Shown: positions 26,892 through 35,920, numbered from the stretch's first letter. The stretch is 64,000 bases of DNA from Methanoculleus frigidifontis (GCF_030464345.1 NZ_VCYH01000007.1:114029-178028); one strand, 5' to 3'. The notes: generated from the sequence alone by a model not told the origin. Made by a program: numbers and translations.

Positions 26892-27177
26892 ACCTGACAC
26901 TCTGGAGAATATACGGCACAAGATCCGCCTTTACGGTGTCGCGGTCGACGAGGTCGACTTTTCTTCCGAAGAGATCTTCGAGGAAGAATTTGAGGTCCAT
27001 ATACGTGTCGAAGGAACGCCTCCCCTCTTCGAACTCGATAAGGATATCAATATCGCTCTCCTCGCGCTCTTCACCCCGGACGAAGGATCCGAAGACCCCG
27101 ATCCGCCGGATCCCGAGATTCCTGATCCGCGCCCGGTGATCCGCCAGAGCTGCGAGGATACTCTCTGCCGTAAGCAT
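26875..27177 (-). CDS. mntA: MntA-type nucleotidyltransferase antitoxin
   Basis: 100 residues. IRRIGVFGSFVRGEEREESD gives GS at 30-31 and, just after, DxD at 42-44. FGRKVDLVDRDTVKADLVP is the usual C-terminal segment of these small MNT proteins. It is transcribed ahead of the HepT gene, in the normal MntA-HepT order. The 5' side abuts repeat R2. Confidence 0.87.
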   Translation of the reverse strand: MLTAESILAALADHRARIRNLGIRRIGVFGSFVRGEEREESDIDILIEFEEGRRSFDTYMDLKFFLEDLFGRKVDLVDRDTVKADLVPYILQSVRYAPGI

Positions 27178-27189
27178 GTGCTATCACAC

Positions 27190-27396
27190 TCATGTTACTC
27201 CCCGATCTGGATAACGCTTTTCCCCCGGCTGCCGGCTCCGGGGAGAACTCTTGTGCATGCCAACCTTTCCCCTTCCGGTTTGCTGTCTCCACATGCACAT
27301 CCGGCAGGTGGGAGACCCCTTTACCTGATTGACCGGGGGCATCCGAAAGCGATACGCTGCAGTCACCGAAGGTCTTCGGGGCGAGCATCCTCATGG
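27190..27396. repeat. Repeat R2, copy 1
   Basis: About 205 bases shared with 29722-29928: ggataacgcttt, ggctgccggctccggggag, ttgctgtctccacatgc and cagtcaccgaaggtcttcgg. Both copies lie upstream of a HicB/HicA unit. Minus-strand frames through the two copies would share MLAPKTFGDCSVSL, but the frames differ outside the repeat, so coding is doubtful. It could equally be a decayed gene end or an RNA. Confidence 0.7.
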
Positions 27397-27455
27397 ATAG
27401 GTCACATTTATTGTCCTCCGGATCCAATACATCGAATATTCGGGGATGCTTTTGC

Positions 27456-27680
27456 ATGCTGATCACGTTTGCGATTTACAATGACGGTGAGTTCTGGTGT
27501 GCCCGCGGTATCGGGGTCGATATCTTTACGCAGGGCAGGACACTTGACGAACTTATGGAGAACATCCGTGAGGCAGTAGGTCTGCACTATGAAGAGTCTA
27601 TCGATGCTGGGGAGCAGATCACGATTGTTTCCCTGACTGAGTTCCAGGTTGGTTCCGTTGCCAAGATCTCCGGTTGTTAG
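27456..27680 (+). CDS. hicB: HicB-like antitoxin
   Basis: 74 residues from the ATG at 27456: MLITFAIYNDGEFWCARGIG, VDIFTQGRTLDELMENIREA, ending EFQVGSVAKISGC. This is the partial RNase H-like fold of HicB-type antitoxins that bind a HicA toxin and the operator. A broken copy lies at 22565. The HicA gene that follows is disrupted, so this antitoxin may be an orphan. Confidence 0.75.
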   Translation: MLITFAIYNDGEFWCARGIGVDIFTQGRTLDELMENIREAVGLHYEESIDAGEQITIVSLTEFQVGSVAKISGC

Positions 27681-27683
27681 CGG

Positions 27684-27902
27684 CCATGCTCTCCTGAAGG
27701 TGCTCAGGCTTCACTTGGGTACGTCATCCTGCGGCAGCGGGGCAGTCACGTGCAGATGGCGAAGAGCGCCGGTGCCGGAGAACACACGATAACGATTCCT
27801 CTTCACAATGAGATAGCCCGCGGCACCCTGAATGATATTCTCGCAAAAGTATCGCAGTGGAATGGTATTCCAAAAGAAGATCTCCTTGAGATGCTCCGCT
27901 AG
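27684..27902 (+). pseudogene. hicA: hicA toxin remnant
   Basis: The frame ending at the TAG at 27900-27902 reads YVILRQRGSHVQMAKSAG, then TITIPLHNEIARGTLNDIL and GIPKEDLLEML, a clear HicA with its catalytic GSH histidine. The N-terminal part lies in another frame with no in-phase start codon upstream of the GSH motif; one missing base near 27718 would restore it. The toxin is probably inactive. Confidence 0.75.
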
Positions 27903-28024
27903 GCACGTTGCCGTACCCCCCTGCCTGGAAAGGGTTCCCGCTCCACTCTCTGCTCCCGGGAGACGATGTCTGGTTTGCCGTCCTCTCGCTATGCCAATCG
28001 TTGCAGTGCATCCGGCCGGCAGGA

Positions 28025-28990
28025 TGCATCGCTCTCGACGGCGGCCAGCATCTGCAACCGGCCTTTTCCTGGTAAAGGAACGCTTAAATACCACGATTTC
28101 AGCCCCGTTCCTCCGGAATTTCGACCCGCACAGACGCTCTCTGGCGGCCGATCCCGGCGGGGTGAGGGTATCCATCCTCTGGAAATTACTCTCGCTCATA
28201 TCGCGATTATGGGCTTATGATCCTGCCGTTTTCCGGCGATAGGGCGCCATTGCTCCGCTTTTTCCGGGAGCCTGATTTCAGGATCGGCGAATGCCGTCAA
28301 AACCGTGAAATACCCGCAATTCTGGCTTGTTTTCATCGCAGGGGAGGGCGGGGAGCAGCCCCGGCCGCGACAGCACCCGAGCCCGGTCACCGGAGCCGGT
28401 CTTCCCGGCAGCCACGCAGGGTGGGTGGGCATGCTGCCCTGCATCGAGACGCACCTTCCGGATCTGTGCTGCACCGTAGCGGCCAGACCCGGGGCACACC
28501 GGAACCGAATCGCGTATGTTATCACTAACCGTGACAGAATGAAGATCGATGAGCCGTTATTGGCCGGGTATCCTCCCCGACCCCGCTGTCCGGACCTTCG
28601 ATGACATGCGGTGCGTGCCGGCGAGCCCGGACGTGTCCGGCACCCTGCCGCTGTACTTTATGTACCGCGGCCTCGCCCTCTCCGGGGACGGCTCGTCGGT
28701 GGCTTGCGGAGCAGAACGTCCGGTTCGATATCACCGTCATTCCCCCGGGCGCTGTCGGCACCGAGTACGTCACGGCCAGGGGGCACTACCATCCGCTCAC
28801 GCCGGCGGGCATCGGCTTCCCCGAGCTCTACCAGGTGCTCGCCGGCGAGGCGCACTACCTCCTCCAGCAAAAGGATCTCAGTGACATCGTCGCCGTCACG
28901 GCGAAGGCGGGGGTGTTCGTCCTCATCCTGCCCGGCTACGGGCATGGAACTGGAAACCCGGGAAGGGGAAGCATATCTCTGTCGTGGCCA
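28025..28990 (+). repeat. Dispersed leader-pgi repeat, copy C
   Basis: It starts with ctctcgacggcggcc and the TATA-like cgcttaaata at 28081-28090. The leader belongs to a second subtype shared with copy D, shorter by about 80 bases and with the hairpin changed to CCTGATTTCAGG (28271-28282), both arms altered together. The isomerase part follows from 28549 and ends near 28985 in unrelated sequence. Confidence 0.78.
28549..28985 (+). pseudogene. Cupin-type glucose-6-phosphate isomerase remnant (copy C)
   Basis: The first frame reads MSRYWPGILPDPAVRTFDDM and YFMYRGLALSGDG; after a one-base shift near 28690 it continues in a second frame with WLAEQNVRFDITVIPPGAVG, HYHPLTPAGIGFPELYQVLA and LILPGYGHG. 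HYHP with downstream E and H are the metal ligands of the cupin isomerase. The 3' third is missing. Confidence 0.75.
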
Positions 28991-29225
28991 TGTCCGGTTA
29001 CCCGGCCGGACCACCGGCGCTTACCGATCGCCTTACGAGCTTGTTGACTAACAAGGAGTCTACTTTATACTACCCCGGAGAAGCCCCCGCCGGGAGCGGA
29101 TGCTCTGGATCGCCAACAAAAATGCTCGGGGCTGTTATTCATACCAGCAGATCCGTCACATACCTGCAGAGCTCGGTGCTTATATATCTCCCGGGTCATA
29201 TCTAGATGTGAGGAGGGTAACAACG

Positions 29226-29399
29226 ATGGGTGCTGTAAAAGAGCAGTATATTGTCGATGAGCATGGGGAGCGTGTTGCAATCATCCTGCCTCTTGATGAG
29301 TACGAGCAACTGCAGGAGGACCTCCACGATCTGGCCGTGGTGGCGGAACGACGTGCCGAACCGACCATCACGTTCGAAGAATTGAAAAAGCGGCTTTGA
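29226..29399 (+). CDS. relB: RelB/Phd-like antitoxin
   Basis: 57 residues from the ATG at 29226, with GGAGGGT eight bases upstream. The short N-terminal DNA-binding part (KEQYIVDEHGERVAIILPLD) and the C-terminal toxin-binding helix (RRAEPTITFEELKKRL) are typical. The stop is six bases before the relE start. The partner toxin is frameshifted. Confidence 0.82.
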   Translation: MGAVKEQYIVDEHGERVAIILPLDEYEQLQEDLHDLAVVAERRAEPTITFEELKKRL

Positions 29400-29405
29400 G
29401 TCTTC

Positions 29406-29673
29406 ATGGCTTCGTATGAGATTCTCTTCAAGGCAAGTGTCGAGAAAGACGTAGCGAGTGTGCCCCGTGAGAGTGTCTCACGTATCCTGAAGAAGATCGA
29501 AGCTCTTTCCGAAACACCGGTGCCACACGGTGCCCGGAAGCTCAGCGGCACTCCAATCCCTCTACCGGATCCGGGTTGGTGAATATCGCATCATTTATGA
29601 AGTCTGCCACGAGCAAAGGCAGATTACAATCGTCTCTGTCCGTCACCGCCGCACTGTATACCGCGGGCTCTGA
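29406..29673 (+). pseudogene. relE: RelE/ParE-family toxin, frameshifted
   Basis: The ATG at 29406 gives MASYEILFKASVEKDVASVP and ILKKIEALSETPVPHGARKL. Just after KLSG the frame runs to a stop at 29580-29582, while the expected LYRIRVGEYRIIYEV and ITIVSVRHRRTVYRGL continue one frame over to 29673. The shift lies near 29550 in aatccctct. Repairing it gives a normal RelE of about 88 residues. Confidence 0.8.
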
Positions 29674-30057
29674 TCCAATACATTTTCTCATCCTTCTTAC
29701 AGCATTGTGCCTTGCTCCGCACGATGCTCCTCCCCGATCCGGATAACGCTTTTTCCCGGGTGCCGGCTCTGGGGAGGACTCTTGTGCACGCCAACCTCTC
29801 CCCTCTCGGTTTGCTGTCTCCACATGCATATCCGGCATGTGGGAGACCCCTTTACCTGATTGGCCGGGGGTATCTATCAACGATACGCTGCAGTCACCGA
29901 AGGTCTTCGGGGCGAGCATCCCCGCACTCGTGAAAGAGAAGCCCTCGCCGCATGGTTCACCGCAAGGGAGCGAATTAAGTATGCGTAGGTCTTTACCGTA
30001 ACATATATGGAGGGATTCCGTGATATGCTCCCCGGAGTGTCGGGATCTCCGGTGGTT
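29674..30057. repeat. Intergenic region with repeat R2, copy 2
   Basis: 29722-29928 repeats 27190-27396 with about 10-15 percent differences by eye. The remaining bases before hicA show nothing clear except a possible promoter near 29990-30010 (ttaccgtaacatatatgg). A 213-codon minus-strand frame across the region is considered non-coding. Confidence 0.6.
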
Positions 30058-30089
30058 TGGCCATCTCGCTATGGGAGGGGACGGAAAGA

Positions 30090-30287
30090 ATGAAAGTGAA
30101 AGACTGCATAAAGATGATCGAGGCAGACGGATGGTACCTGGTGGTGACCCGGGGGAGTCACCGGCAGTACAAACATCCGTCAAAACCGGGGAGAATTACC
30201 ATTGCCGGACACCCGGCAGACGATCTGGCTCCAGGGACATTGAATAGCATCTTGAAGCAGGCAAGACTGAAAGGGAGGAATGAGTAA
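30090..30287 (+). CDS. hicA: HicA mRNA interferase toxin
   Basis: 65 residues from the ATG at 30090, after gggaggggacggaaaga. MKVKDCIKMIEADGWYLV, then VTRGSHRQYKHP with the catalytic histidine of the GSH motif, then ITIAGHPADDLAPGTLNSIL. HicA is a dsRBD-fold RNase that cleaves mRNA. Its stop overlaps the hicB start by one base. This is an intact hicA-hicB pair. Confidence 0.92.
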   Translation: MKVKDCIKMIEADGWYLVVTRGSHRQYKHPSKPGRITIAGHPADDLAPGTLNSILKQARLKGRNE

Positions 30288-30499
30288 TGCACCGATTTCT
30301 TGTTATTGTTGAGAAGGCCGACGGCACTTATTCGGCATACTCCCCGGACCTTCCGGGGTGCGTGGCTACCGGAGCGACCCGCGAGGAGACGGAAGAGCGG
30401 ATGCACGAGGCGATCGAGCTCCATATTGAGGGTCTCAAAGAGGATGGGTTCCCGGTGCCGCTGTCACGGTCTTCGGCTATCTACGTGGCGGTCAAGTAG
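30287..30499 (+). CDS. hicB: HicB antitoxin
   Basis: 70 residues: MHRFLVIVEKADGTYSAYSP, DLPGCVATGATREETEERM, then HIEGLKEDGFPVPLSRSSAI. This is the single-domain HicB fold that caps HicA. It is the intact parent-like version of the truncated copy at 23484. The repeat copy D begins within ten bases of the stop. Confidence 0.92.
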   Translation: MHRFLVIVEKADGTYSAYSPDLPGCVATGATREETEERMHEAIELHIEGLKEDGFPVPLSRSSAIYVAVK

Positions 30500-30504
30500 G
30501 TGAG

Positions 30505-31735
30505 GGTACGCCGCTCCCGACGGCGGCCCAGATCCGTGGTCGGGCTCCCCAGGTTAAGCAATCCTTAAATAGCATGATTTCCGCCCCGTTCCTCCGGAAT
30601 TTCGACCCGCACAGAAGCCCGCAGACGGCCGATCCCGGCAGGGGTCAGGGCATCCATCCCCCGTAAATTACTCTCGCTCATATCGCGATTATGGGCTTAT
30701 GATCCTGCCGCTTTCCGGCGATCCGGCGCCATTGCTCCGCTTTTTCCGGGAGCCTGATTTCAGGATCGGCGAATGCCGTCAAAACCGTGAAATACCCGCA
30801 ATTCTGGCTTGTTTTCATCGCAGGGGAGGGCGGGGAGCAGCCCCGCATGCGAGCCCGGTCGCCGGAGCCGGCCTTCCCCGCAGCCACGCACGGTGGGTGG
30901 GCATGCTGCCCTGCATCGAGATGCACCTTCCGGATCCGTGCTGCACCGGAGTGACCCGACCCGGGATGCACCGGAACCGGATCGCGTATAGTATCACCGA
31001 CCATGACAGAATGAAGATCGATGAGCAGCTATTGGCCGGGTGTCCTCCCCGACCCCTCCGTGCGAACCCTCGACGACATGCGGTGCGTGCTGGCCGACCC
31101 CAATGTGTCCGGCACCATGCCGCTGTACTGCATGTACCGCGACCTCGCCCTCTCCGAGGACGGTTCGCCGGTGGCTCGCCGAGCAGAACATCCGGTTCGC
31201 CGTCACCGTCATTCCCCGGGGCGCTGTCGGCGGGGAGTACGTCACGACCAAGGGGCACTACCAACCCCTCACGCCGGCGGGCATCGGCTACCCCGAACTC
31301 TACCAGGTGCTCGCTGGGGAGGCGCACTACCTCCTCCAGCGAAAGGACCTCCGTGACATCGTCGTCGCCACCGCGAAGGCGGGTGAGTTCGTCCGCATCC
31401 CGCCCGGCTACGACCATCAATCCCGGGCAGGAGGATCCGCGTGACGGCGAACCCGGGTCTCGGCCGGGTTTTCGAGTGAGTATGCGCTCTACGAGCAGAT
31501 GCAGGGCGGAGCGTATTATGAGATGGGGGGAGGCGTGTGGGTGCAGAACCCGCGCTATCCGGCGGTTCCTCCGGTACGGATGATTGCTGCCGGGGAGGTG
31601 CCGGAGCTCGGCATCAGGCATGGGAGGGGGATCTATGCGATGGTGTCGCAGCGGGAGGATCTGATGTATCTGAATACGCCGGAGAAGGTGGTGTGCTATA
31701 CAATCCCGGCCGGGGTTGCCCTGCCGGTATAGGGC
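30505..31735 (+). repeat. Dispersed leader-pgi repeat, copy D
   Basis: It starts with gccgctcccgacggcggcc and the TATA-like ttaagcaatccttaaata near 30554-30571. The leader is of the C subtype, and the isomerase remnant runs nearly full length. Terminal block R3 follows at 31803. This is one of the most complete units and shows the full order: hairpin, TATA, leader, isomerase, R3. Confidence 0.8.
31021..31732 (+). pseudogene. Cupin-type glucose-6-phosphate isomerase, frameshifted (copy D)
   Basis: Segment 1 (31021 on) reads MSSYWPGVLPDPSVRTLDDM and YCMYRDLALSEDG. A shift near 31160 leads to WLAEQNIRFAVTVIP, YPELYQVLAGEAHYLLQ and IPPGYDH. A third frame gives SSEYALYEQMQGGAYYEM and YTIPAGVALPV to the stop at 31732. 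Both shifts occur at the same positions in E and F; this copy also has an extra deletion after GYDH. The repaired protein would be about 235 residues. Confidence 0.8.
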
Positions 31736-31739
31736 CGGT

Positions 31740-32095
31740 CATTCGCTCATCCCTGTAGCGGATGGGGCGGTGCGATGAGGATTGTGAGGCAGGATTTAGG
31801 CGCTGGCGGGGATAAAGGGAGGGCGACTGAAGGCATGGATGATCGAAGGAACGCCACGATCTGATGACTTCATAATCAGCGCACATTTTTGATGAGTGAG
31901 TGTGACAGGAATGTGATAGTCACATTCCTGATCACATTTGATGTACCTCTGATAGACGTACCTTGGCTGATGACGGAGGTATGCGGCCGCCATGCCGGCT
32001 GTCCGCAATTGTCCGGATACTGCTATCAGGATCCGGGGCAGTTTCTCTGATTTATGGCAGTTTCGTCCGTTGATTACAGGTTTTGCACATCTCCT
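31740..32095 (+). repeat. Terminal block R3 copy 2 and a palindrome
   Basis: R3 occupies 31803-31893. It is followed at 31907-31929 by a perfect inverted repeat, AGGAATGTGA-tag-TCACATTCCT. A diverged version (ggaatgtgaagttaccgtcc then gatcacatttg) follows R3 copy 3 at about 38290, so the palindrome belongs to the repeat family. No gene is seen. Confidence 0.65.
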
Positions 32096-32875
32096 TCAGT
32101 CAGGGTTCCGTCCGCGATTGTCCGCGATTGTCCGCAATGACCGGAATGACGGATTGAGCAGATATCGCCGCAGCCTCCCCTCCCGTTTCACGGCAATGAT
32201 ACCCATTTCGGCAAGCGTGGAGAGATCGCGCCGGGCTGTCCGTGTGGTGCATCCGTAGATGTTTCCGTACTCCTCTGTCGATATGGACGGATGGGTCTTG
32301 AGGTACTCGAGAACACCCCGCTGCCGCTCGTTCAGCAGATCTGGGTGTTCCAGAAGCACGTTGAGTGTTGAGCGCGTAAAGGTGACGACGAAATCACTGC
32401 CGGTCTCCCGGAACTCGGGTTCCGGGAGGCCGTCCCGTCTGCATGCGGCGATCATACTGAGTGTACCCGAGCCCCACTGCTCTATATATCCGGCAAAGAA
32501 CAGGAGTCTTGCGAGGGTTTTGTTTCGCGGTCGCGAGGCATGCTCGACTCTCAGGAGATCCACCGTGACGCCGTCCGGGAGTTTGCCTGGACTCCAGATC
32601 TGCACCCTGCTATCGAAGAACCGGATCTGGACGTTGCCGGAGACAGCGTAGTCACGATGGCAGACGGCGTTGATCACCGCTTCCCGCAGAGCATCCGGTG
32701 GATACTCCCAGTGCTCCTCCCGCTGCATCTTTCCCGGGGAAACCCATGCAGCCTTCTGGGCCGTCTCTTCGATGAACTTGCCGGCATCCACAATGACCTG
32801 GTCGATCCTGCCACGCAAAACCCTCATGGAGACGTTCCCCGGTGCGTACGGCATCTTGACGGCGATTCCTTCCAT
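32096..32875 (-). pseudogene. 5'-truncated AlbA/RecG-like transcriptional regulator
   Basis: 259 residues correspond to the C-terminal half of the family seen complete at 36258. DALREAVINAVCHRDYAVSG and LLFFAGYIEQWGSGT form the HATPase_c_4-like part, and EYGNIYGCTTRTARRDLSTL is a winged helix. The N-terminal AlbA_2/Schlafen-like domain is absent. It may be expressed as a shortened protein, but truncation is the simplest reading. Confidence 0.65.
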
Positions 32876-32934
32876 ACCCGGTGGGTGAAGGTTCCTCTCT
32901 CCTTGAGCGAGGCGAATATGACCGGCACGGACAA

Positions 32935-33445
32935 TCAGTAAACCACGTCTATAGAAGGGTGTACCAGAGTGAGAAAATCTACCCGGTTAAAATCCCGGTC
33001 GTTTGTTGCGAAATAGTCGATATGGTGCTTGCGTGCAGACGCAGCATGAAGTGCGTCAGAGAATAACAGCCCGTACTGTTGCGAGATGTGGAGCGTATCG
33101 ATCAGGATATCCGAGGTGTCGAGGACTATGAGATTGTACTGTTCCAGTACTTCCCTGGTTATGGTATATGGAGTACTTAATGTGCTCAAAATCTCCGGGT
33201 GTTTCTTGCTATAGGCGATCGCTTCTCGTGGTGAGAGATGCTTCTCAATATATATCTGGGTGAGAAGGGCTTTGTGGAAGAACTCGTCAATGACAGTGGA
33301 GTTGATATAACCCGTAATACGTTCAGCCTGCATCGTTTCGAGAAGTGTTTCGCATGACGGAGAGAAATTGCGTGTTGGTATAGGCGTAGAGGAGGATATT
33401 GGTGTCAAGAAATACCGACCCCTCCTTCAATTCGGATATGTTCAT
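32935..33445 (-). pseudogene. vapC: VapC-like PIN-domain toxin, frameshifted
   Basis: The ATG at 33445 overlaps the antitoxin stop and gives MNISELKEGSVFLDTNILLY, with the first PIN aspartate in LDTN. One extra base near 33355 moves the rest (CETLLETMQAERITGYIN, SDALHAASARKH, YFATNDRDF) to another frame ending at 32935. The D-A and N-D-x-D segments keep the other PIN acids. Intact it would be a ribonuclease of about 170 residues. Confidence 0.78.
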
Positions 33446-33630
33446 CAGTACAGCTCTTCAAGATCTTTTTCGGCGAGTTTCAGGATATATTCTTCAGGGG
33501 CATAGAGTTTTGTCATCTTTTTAGGCCGGTTTTTCAACCTGACTATCACTTTCTCTTCCCCATTTTTCAGAGGTTGATCGAGCTGGATTGTCATATTATT
33601 GATCAATGTTCCATCGACCTCTACAGGCAT
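33445..33630 (-). CDS. Putative antitoxin upstream of PIN toxin
   Basis: 61 residues from the ATG at 33630, or 49 from 33594. MTIQLDQPLKNGEEKVIVRL suggests a small beta-rich start and YAPEEYILKLAEKDLEELY a C-terminal helix, as in archaeal antitoxins preceding VapC. The one-base overlap with the PIN gene (TGATG) supports pairing. The family was not identified with certainty. Confidence 0.6.
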   Translation of the reverse strand: MPVEVDGTLINNMTIQLDQPLKNGEEKVIVRLKNRPKKMTKLYAPEEYILKLAEKDLEELY

Positions 33631-33639
33631 CGTACCACT

Positions 33640-33995
33640 CCGTGGATCACTATTAGGATCGAGGAGTATAAAGGATTCCTCCACACCATTGCCACGACCC
33701 TCGAGAACGTGCCTGAGGGGTAGCGGGTGCTGTGTTGCACAATTCCCCAAGGATCCACGGCCGGCCCGCTGCCGGAGCACGCTGAGCACCCGGGTCTTCG
33801 CCGCCTCCCGGTCGGGGTGGCCCGGTGCCATGAGCCGCCGGTGGAATTCCGGGTGAAGAACCCAATAAGTGCCACGTCCAGTCCCGCCTCGATCCAGATA
33901 GCCCCGCACAAGTCTCGCCTTTGCCAGAGGCCGGCAGTGGTCAATAGTGCCGCTATGGTGTTCCTCACGGGAGCGGGGGATGTGATCCGCGGAAT
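33640..33995 (-). pseudogene. Remnant of AlbA/RecG-like regulator with an IS-end scar
   Basis: The frame reads LVRGYLDRGGTGRGTYWVLH, then FHRRLMAPGHPDR and AAKTRVLSVLRQR, resembling the C-terminal part of RecG-related regulators. It is broken at 33726-33748, where tgctgtgttgcacaattccc matches the outer end of the IS at 61347-61368 in reverse orientation. This suggests an element once sat here and left one end by deletion. The upstream domains are missing. Confidence 0.5.
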
Positions 33996-34037
33996 GGCTA
34001 TATAGTGTCATAGCCAATCCTCACGTGGAGGGATCAC

Positions 34038-34271
34038 ATGTCAGATACTCGTCTCCGCTACACAGTCCTTATGGAGCAGAATGAGGAAGGGGGGTACACC
34101 GTAACGGTGCCGTCCCTCCCGGGATGTATCAGTGAGGGGTCTACCTGGGAAGAGGCGCTGGCACAGATCGAGGAGGCGATCACGGGGTATATCGAGGTAG
34201 CCCGGAAGCTCGGTAAGCCGATTCCGGTCGAAGTATCCGTGCCTCTGAATACGAGCAACGCAGGGACATGA
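34038..34271 (+). CDS. hicB: HicB antitoxin
   Basis: 77 residues with GGAGGGATC just before the ATG. RLRYTVLMEQNEEGGYTVTV, PSLPGCISEGSTWEEALAQI and the EVSVPL end are typical of HicB. It is of a different subfamily from the HicB at 30287. A TATA-like gctatatagtg lies about 35 bases upstream. The antitoxin comes first here and overlaps hicA by four bases. Confidence 0.92.
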   Translation: MSDTRLRYTVLMEQNEEGGYTVTVPSLPGCISEGSTWEEALAQIEEAITGYIEVARKLGKPIPVEVSVPLNTSNAGT

Positions 34272-34492
34272 AACTCCCGAGAACCACCGGGGAGAAGGTC
34301 GTTAAAGCCCTGAAAAAAGCCGGCTTTGAGGCGGTCGGTATCCGGGGCAGCCACCATTACCTTCACCATGCACAGCGCGGCGTTATCGTCACGGTTCCTG
34401 TGCACTCCGGGAAGATACTCGCTCCAAAGACGCTTCAGGCGATACTATTCCAGGCCGGGATCTCGCCTGATGAGTTCAGGGCGCTCTTGTAG
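34268..34492 (+). CDS. hicA: HicA mRNA interferase toxin
   Basis: 74 residues: MKLPRTTGEKVVKALKKAGF, IRGSHHYLHH with the catalytic GSH histidine, VTVPVHSGKILAPKTLQAIL and the AGISPDEF end. Intact hicB-hicA pair with four-base overlap. The repeat copy E starts about 105 bases downstream. Confidence 0.92.
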   Translation: MKLPRTTGEKVVKALKKAGFEAVGIRGSHHYLHHAQRGVIVTVPVHSGKILAPKTLQAILFQAGISPDEFRALL

Positions 34493-34599
34493 CCATTTCT
34501 CCACCCTTTCTGTTGTGGGCCTCCTGCCTCCCGGAACCATGAGGATTTCGTAATCCGCAGATACTCATCCCTTCTGTTTGTCCTTTCTGTGAGGTCGGA

Positions 34600-35920
34600 G
34601 CAGCCGCTCTCGCCAGTCGGCCTACATCTGCAACCGGCCCCTCCGGGTTAAGCAATCTTTAAATACCACGATTTCCAGCCCGTTCCGCCCGAATTTCGAC
34701 CCTCACAGATGCCCACAGACGGCCGATCCCGGGGCGAGCCATACTCAACACCCTTGAGAAATTACTCGGCCTCATATCGCCGCTATAACCTCGCTATCCT
34801 GCCGTATTTCGGCCATCCGTGGTCATTTCGCCGATTTTTTTGGGAGCCCGATTTCGCGATCCGTGTTCGCCCGTAAAATCGGAAAATACCCGCAATTCGG
34901 GCTCGTTTTGATCGCGAGTGAGGGCGCCTCTTTCACCGGGCACCGGGATGCCGATCCCGGACGGTACGTGGTGGTTGCAGAACAGGGGTGTTCCCCTGCG
35001 GTGCCCCCCTCTCGCGCCGGCGACTCCGGGAAAATACTATCGAACAGGGCCGGAGCCGGCCCCGGGATGGCAGGCGAGTATTCTGTCCTTTATCGAAGCC
35101 CGCCTGCAGATCACTGCTGCACCCAGCCGCACAGCCCCGCAAACGGGTGCACCAGAGCCGGATCGTGCACAGTGATTACCCGCCACAGCAGAACATGGGT
35201 CGATGAGCAGCCACTGGCCCGGCGTACTCCCCGACCCCTGCGAACCCCGGGCGACATGCGGTGCGTGCTGGCGAGCCCGGACGCCGCCGGCACCACGCCC
35301 CTGTACTACATGTACCGCGACCTCGCCCTCTCCGAGGACGGTTCGCCGGTGGCTCGCCGAGCAGAACGTCCGGTTCGATATCACCGTCATTCCCCCGGGC
35401 GCTGTCGGCGGGGAGTACGTCAAGACCAAGGGGCACTACCATCCCCTCACGCCGGCGGGCATCGGCTACCCCGAACTCTACCAGGTGCTGGCCGGCGAGG
35501 CGCACTACCTCCTCCAGCGCAAGAACCTTCGTGACGTTGTCGTCGTCACGGCGAAGGCGGGGGAGTTCGTCCTCATCCCGCCCGGCTACGGGCACGTGAC
35601 CGTCAATCCCGGGAAGGAGAACCTCGTGATGGCGAACCCGGGTCTCGGCCGGGTTCGCGAGCGAGTATGCGCTCTATGAGCAGATGCGGGGTGGAGCCTA
35701 CTACGAGATGGAAGGTGGGGTCTGGGTGCGGAACCTGCGGTATCCGGGGTTTCCTCCGATGCGGGTGATTGCGGCGGAAGAGGTGCCGGCGCTCGGCATC
35801 AGGCATGGGAGGGGGATCTACGAGATGGTGGTGCAGCGGGAGGATCTCTCGTATCTGAATGCTCCGGAGAAGGTGTTCTGCTGCACAATCCCGGCCGGGG
35901 CCATCTTGCCGGTATAGCTC
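34600..35920 (+). repeat. Dispersed leader-pgi repeat, copy E
   Basis: It starts with gccgctctcgccagtcggcc and the TATA-like ttaagcaatctttaaata near 34648-34665. The leader is of the A/B/F subtype, with the hairpin arm partly lost (cccgatttcgcg). The isomerase remnant spans 35203-35917. Minus-strand frames shared with copies A and B are not thought to be genes. Confidence 0.8.
35203..35917 (+). pseudogene. Cupin-type glucose-6-phosphate isomerase, frameshifted (copy E)
   Basis: MSSHWPGVLPDPCE is followed, after a shift, by YYMYRDLALSEDG. A shared shift near 35340 leads to WLAEQNVRFDITVIPPG, HYHPLTPAGIGYPELYQ and IPPGYGHVTVNPG, and a shared shift near 35638 to VSAGFASEYALYEQMRGG, RVIAAEEVPALGIRHG and YLNAPEKVFCCTIP. 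The metal-binding H, H, E and H are all kept despite the frame loss. It is the best preserved isomerase remnant. Confidence 0.82.

Noticed and set aside
29542..30183. 213-codon minus-strand frame across relE end, R2 and hicA upstream
   Set aside because: It runs antisense through relE and through the hicA start; only the R2 part is shared with another frame at 27071-27466.
31160..31732. Programmed frameshifting as a way to express the isomerase copies
   Set aside because: No slippery heptamer or stimulatory structure is visible at the shared shift sites, and the copies carry further, copy-specific deletions.
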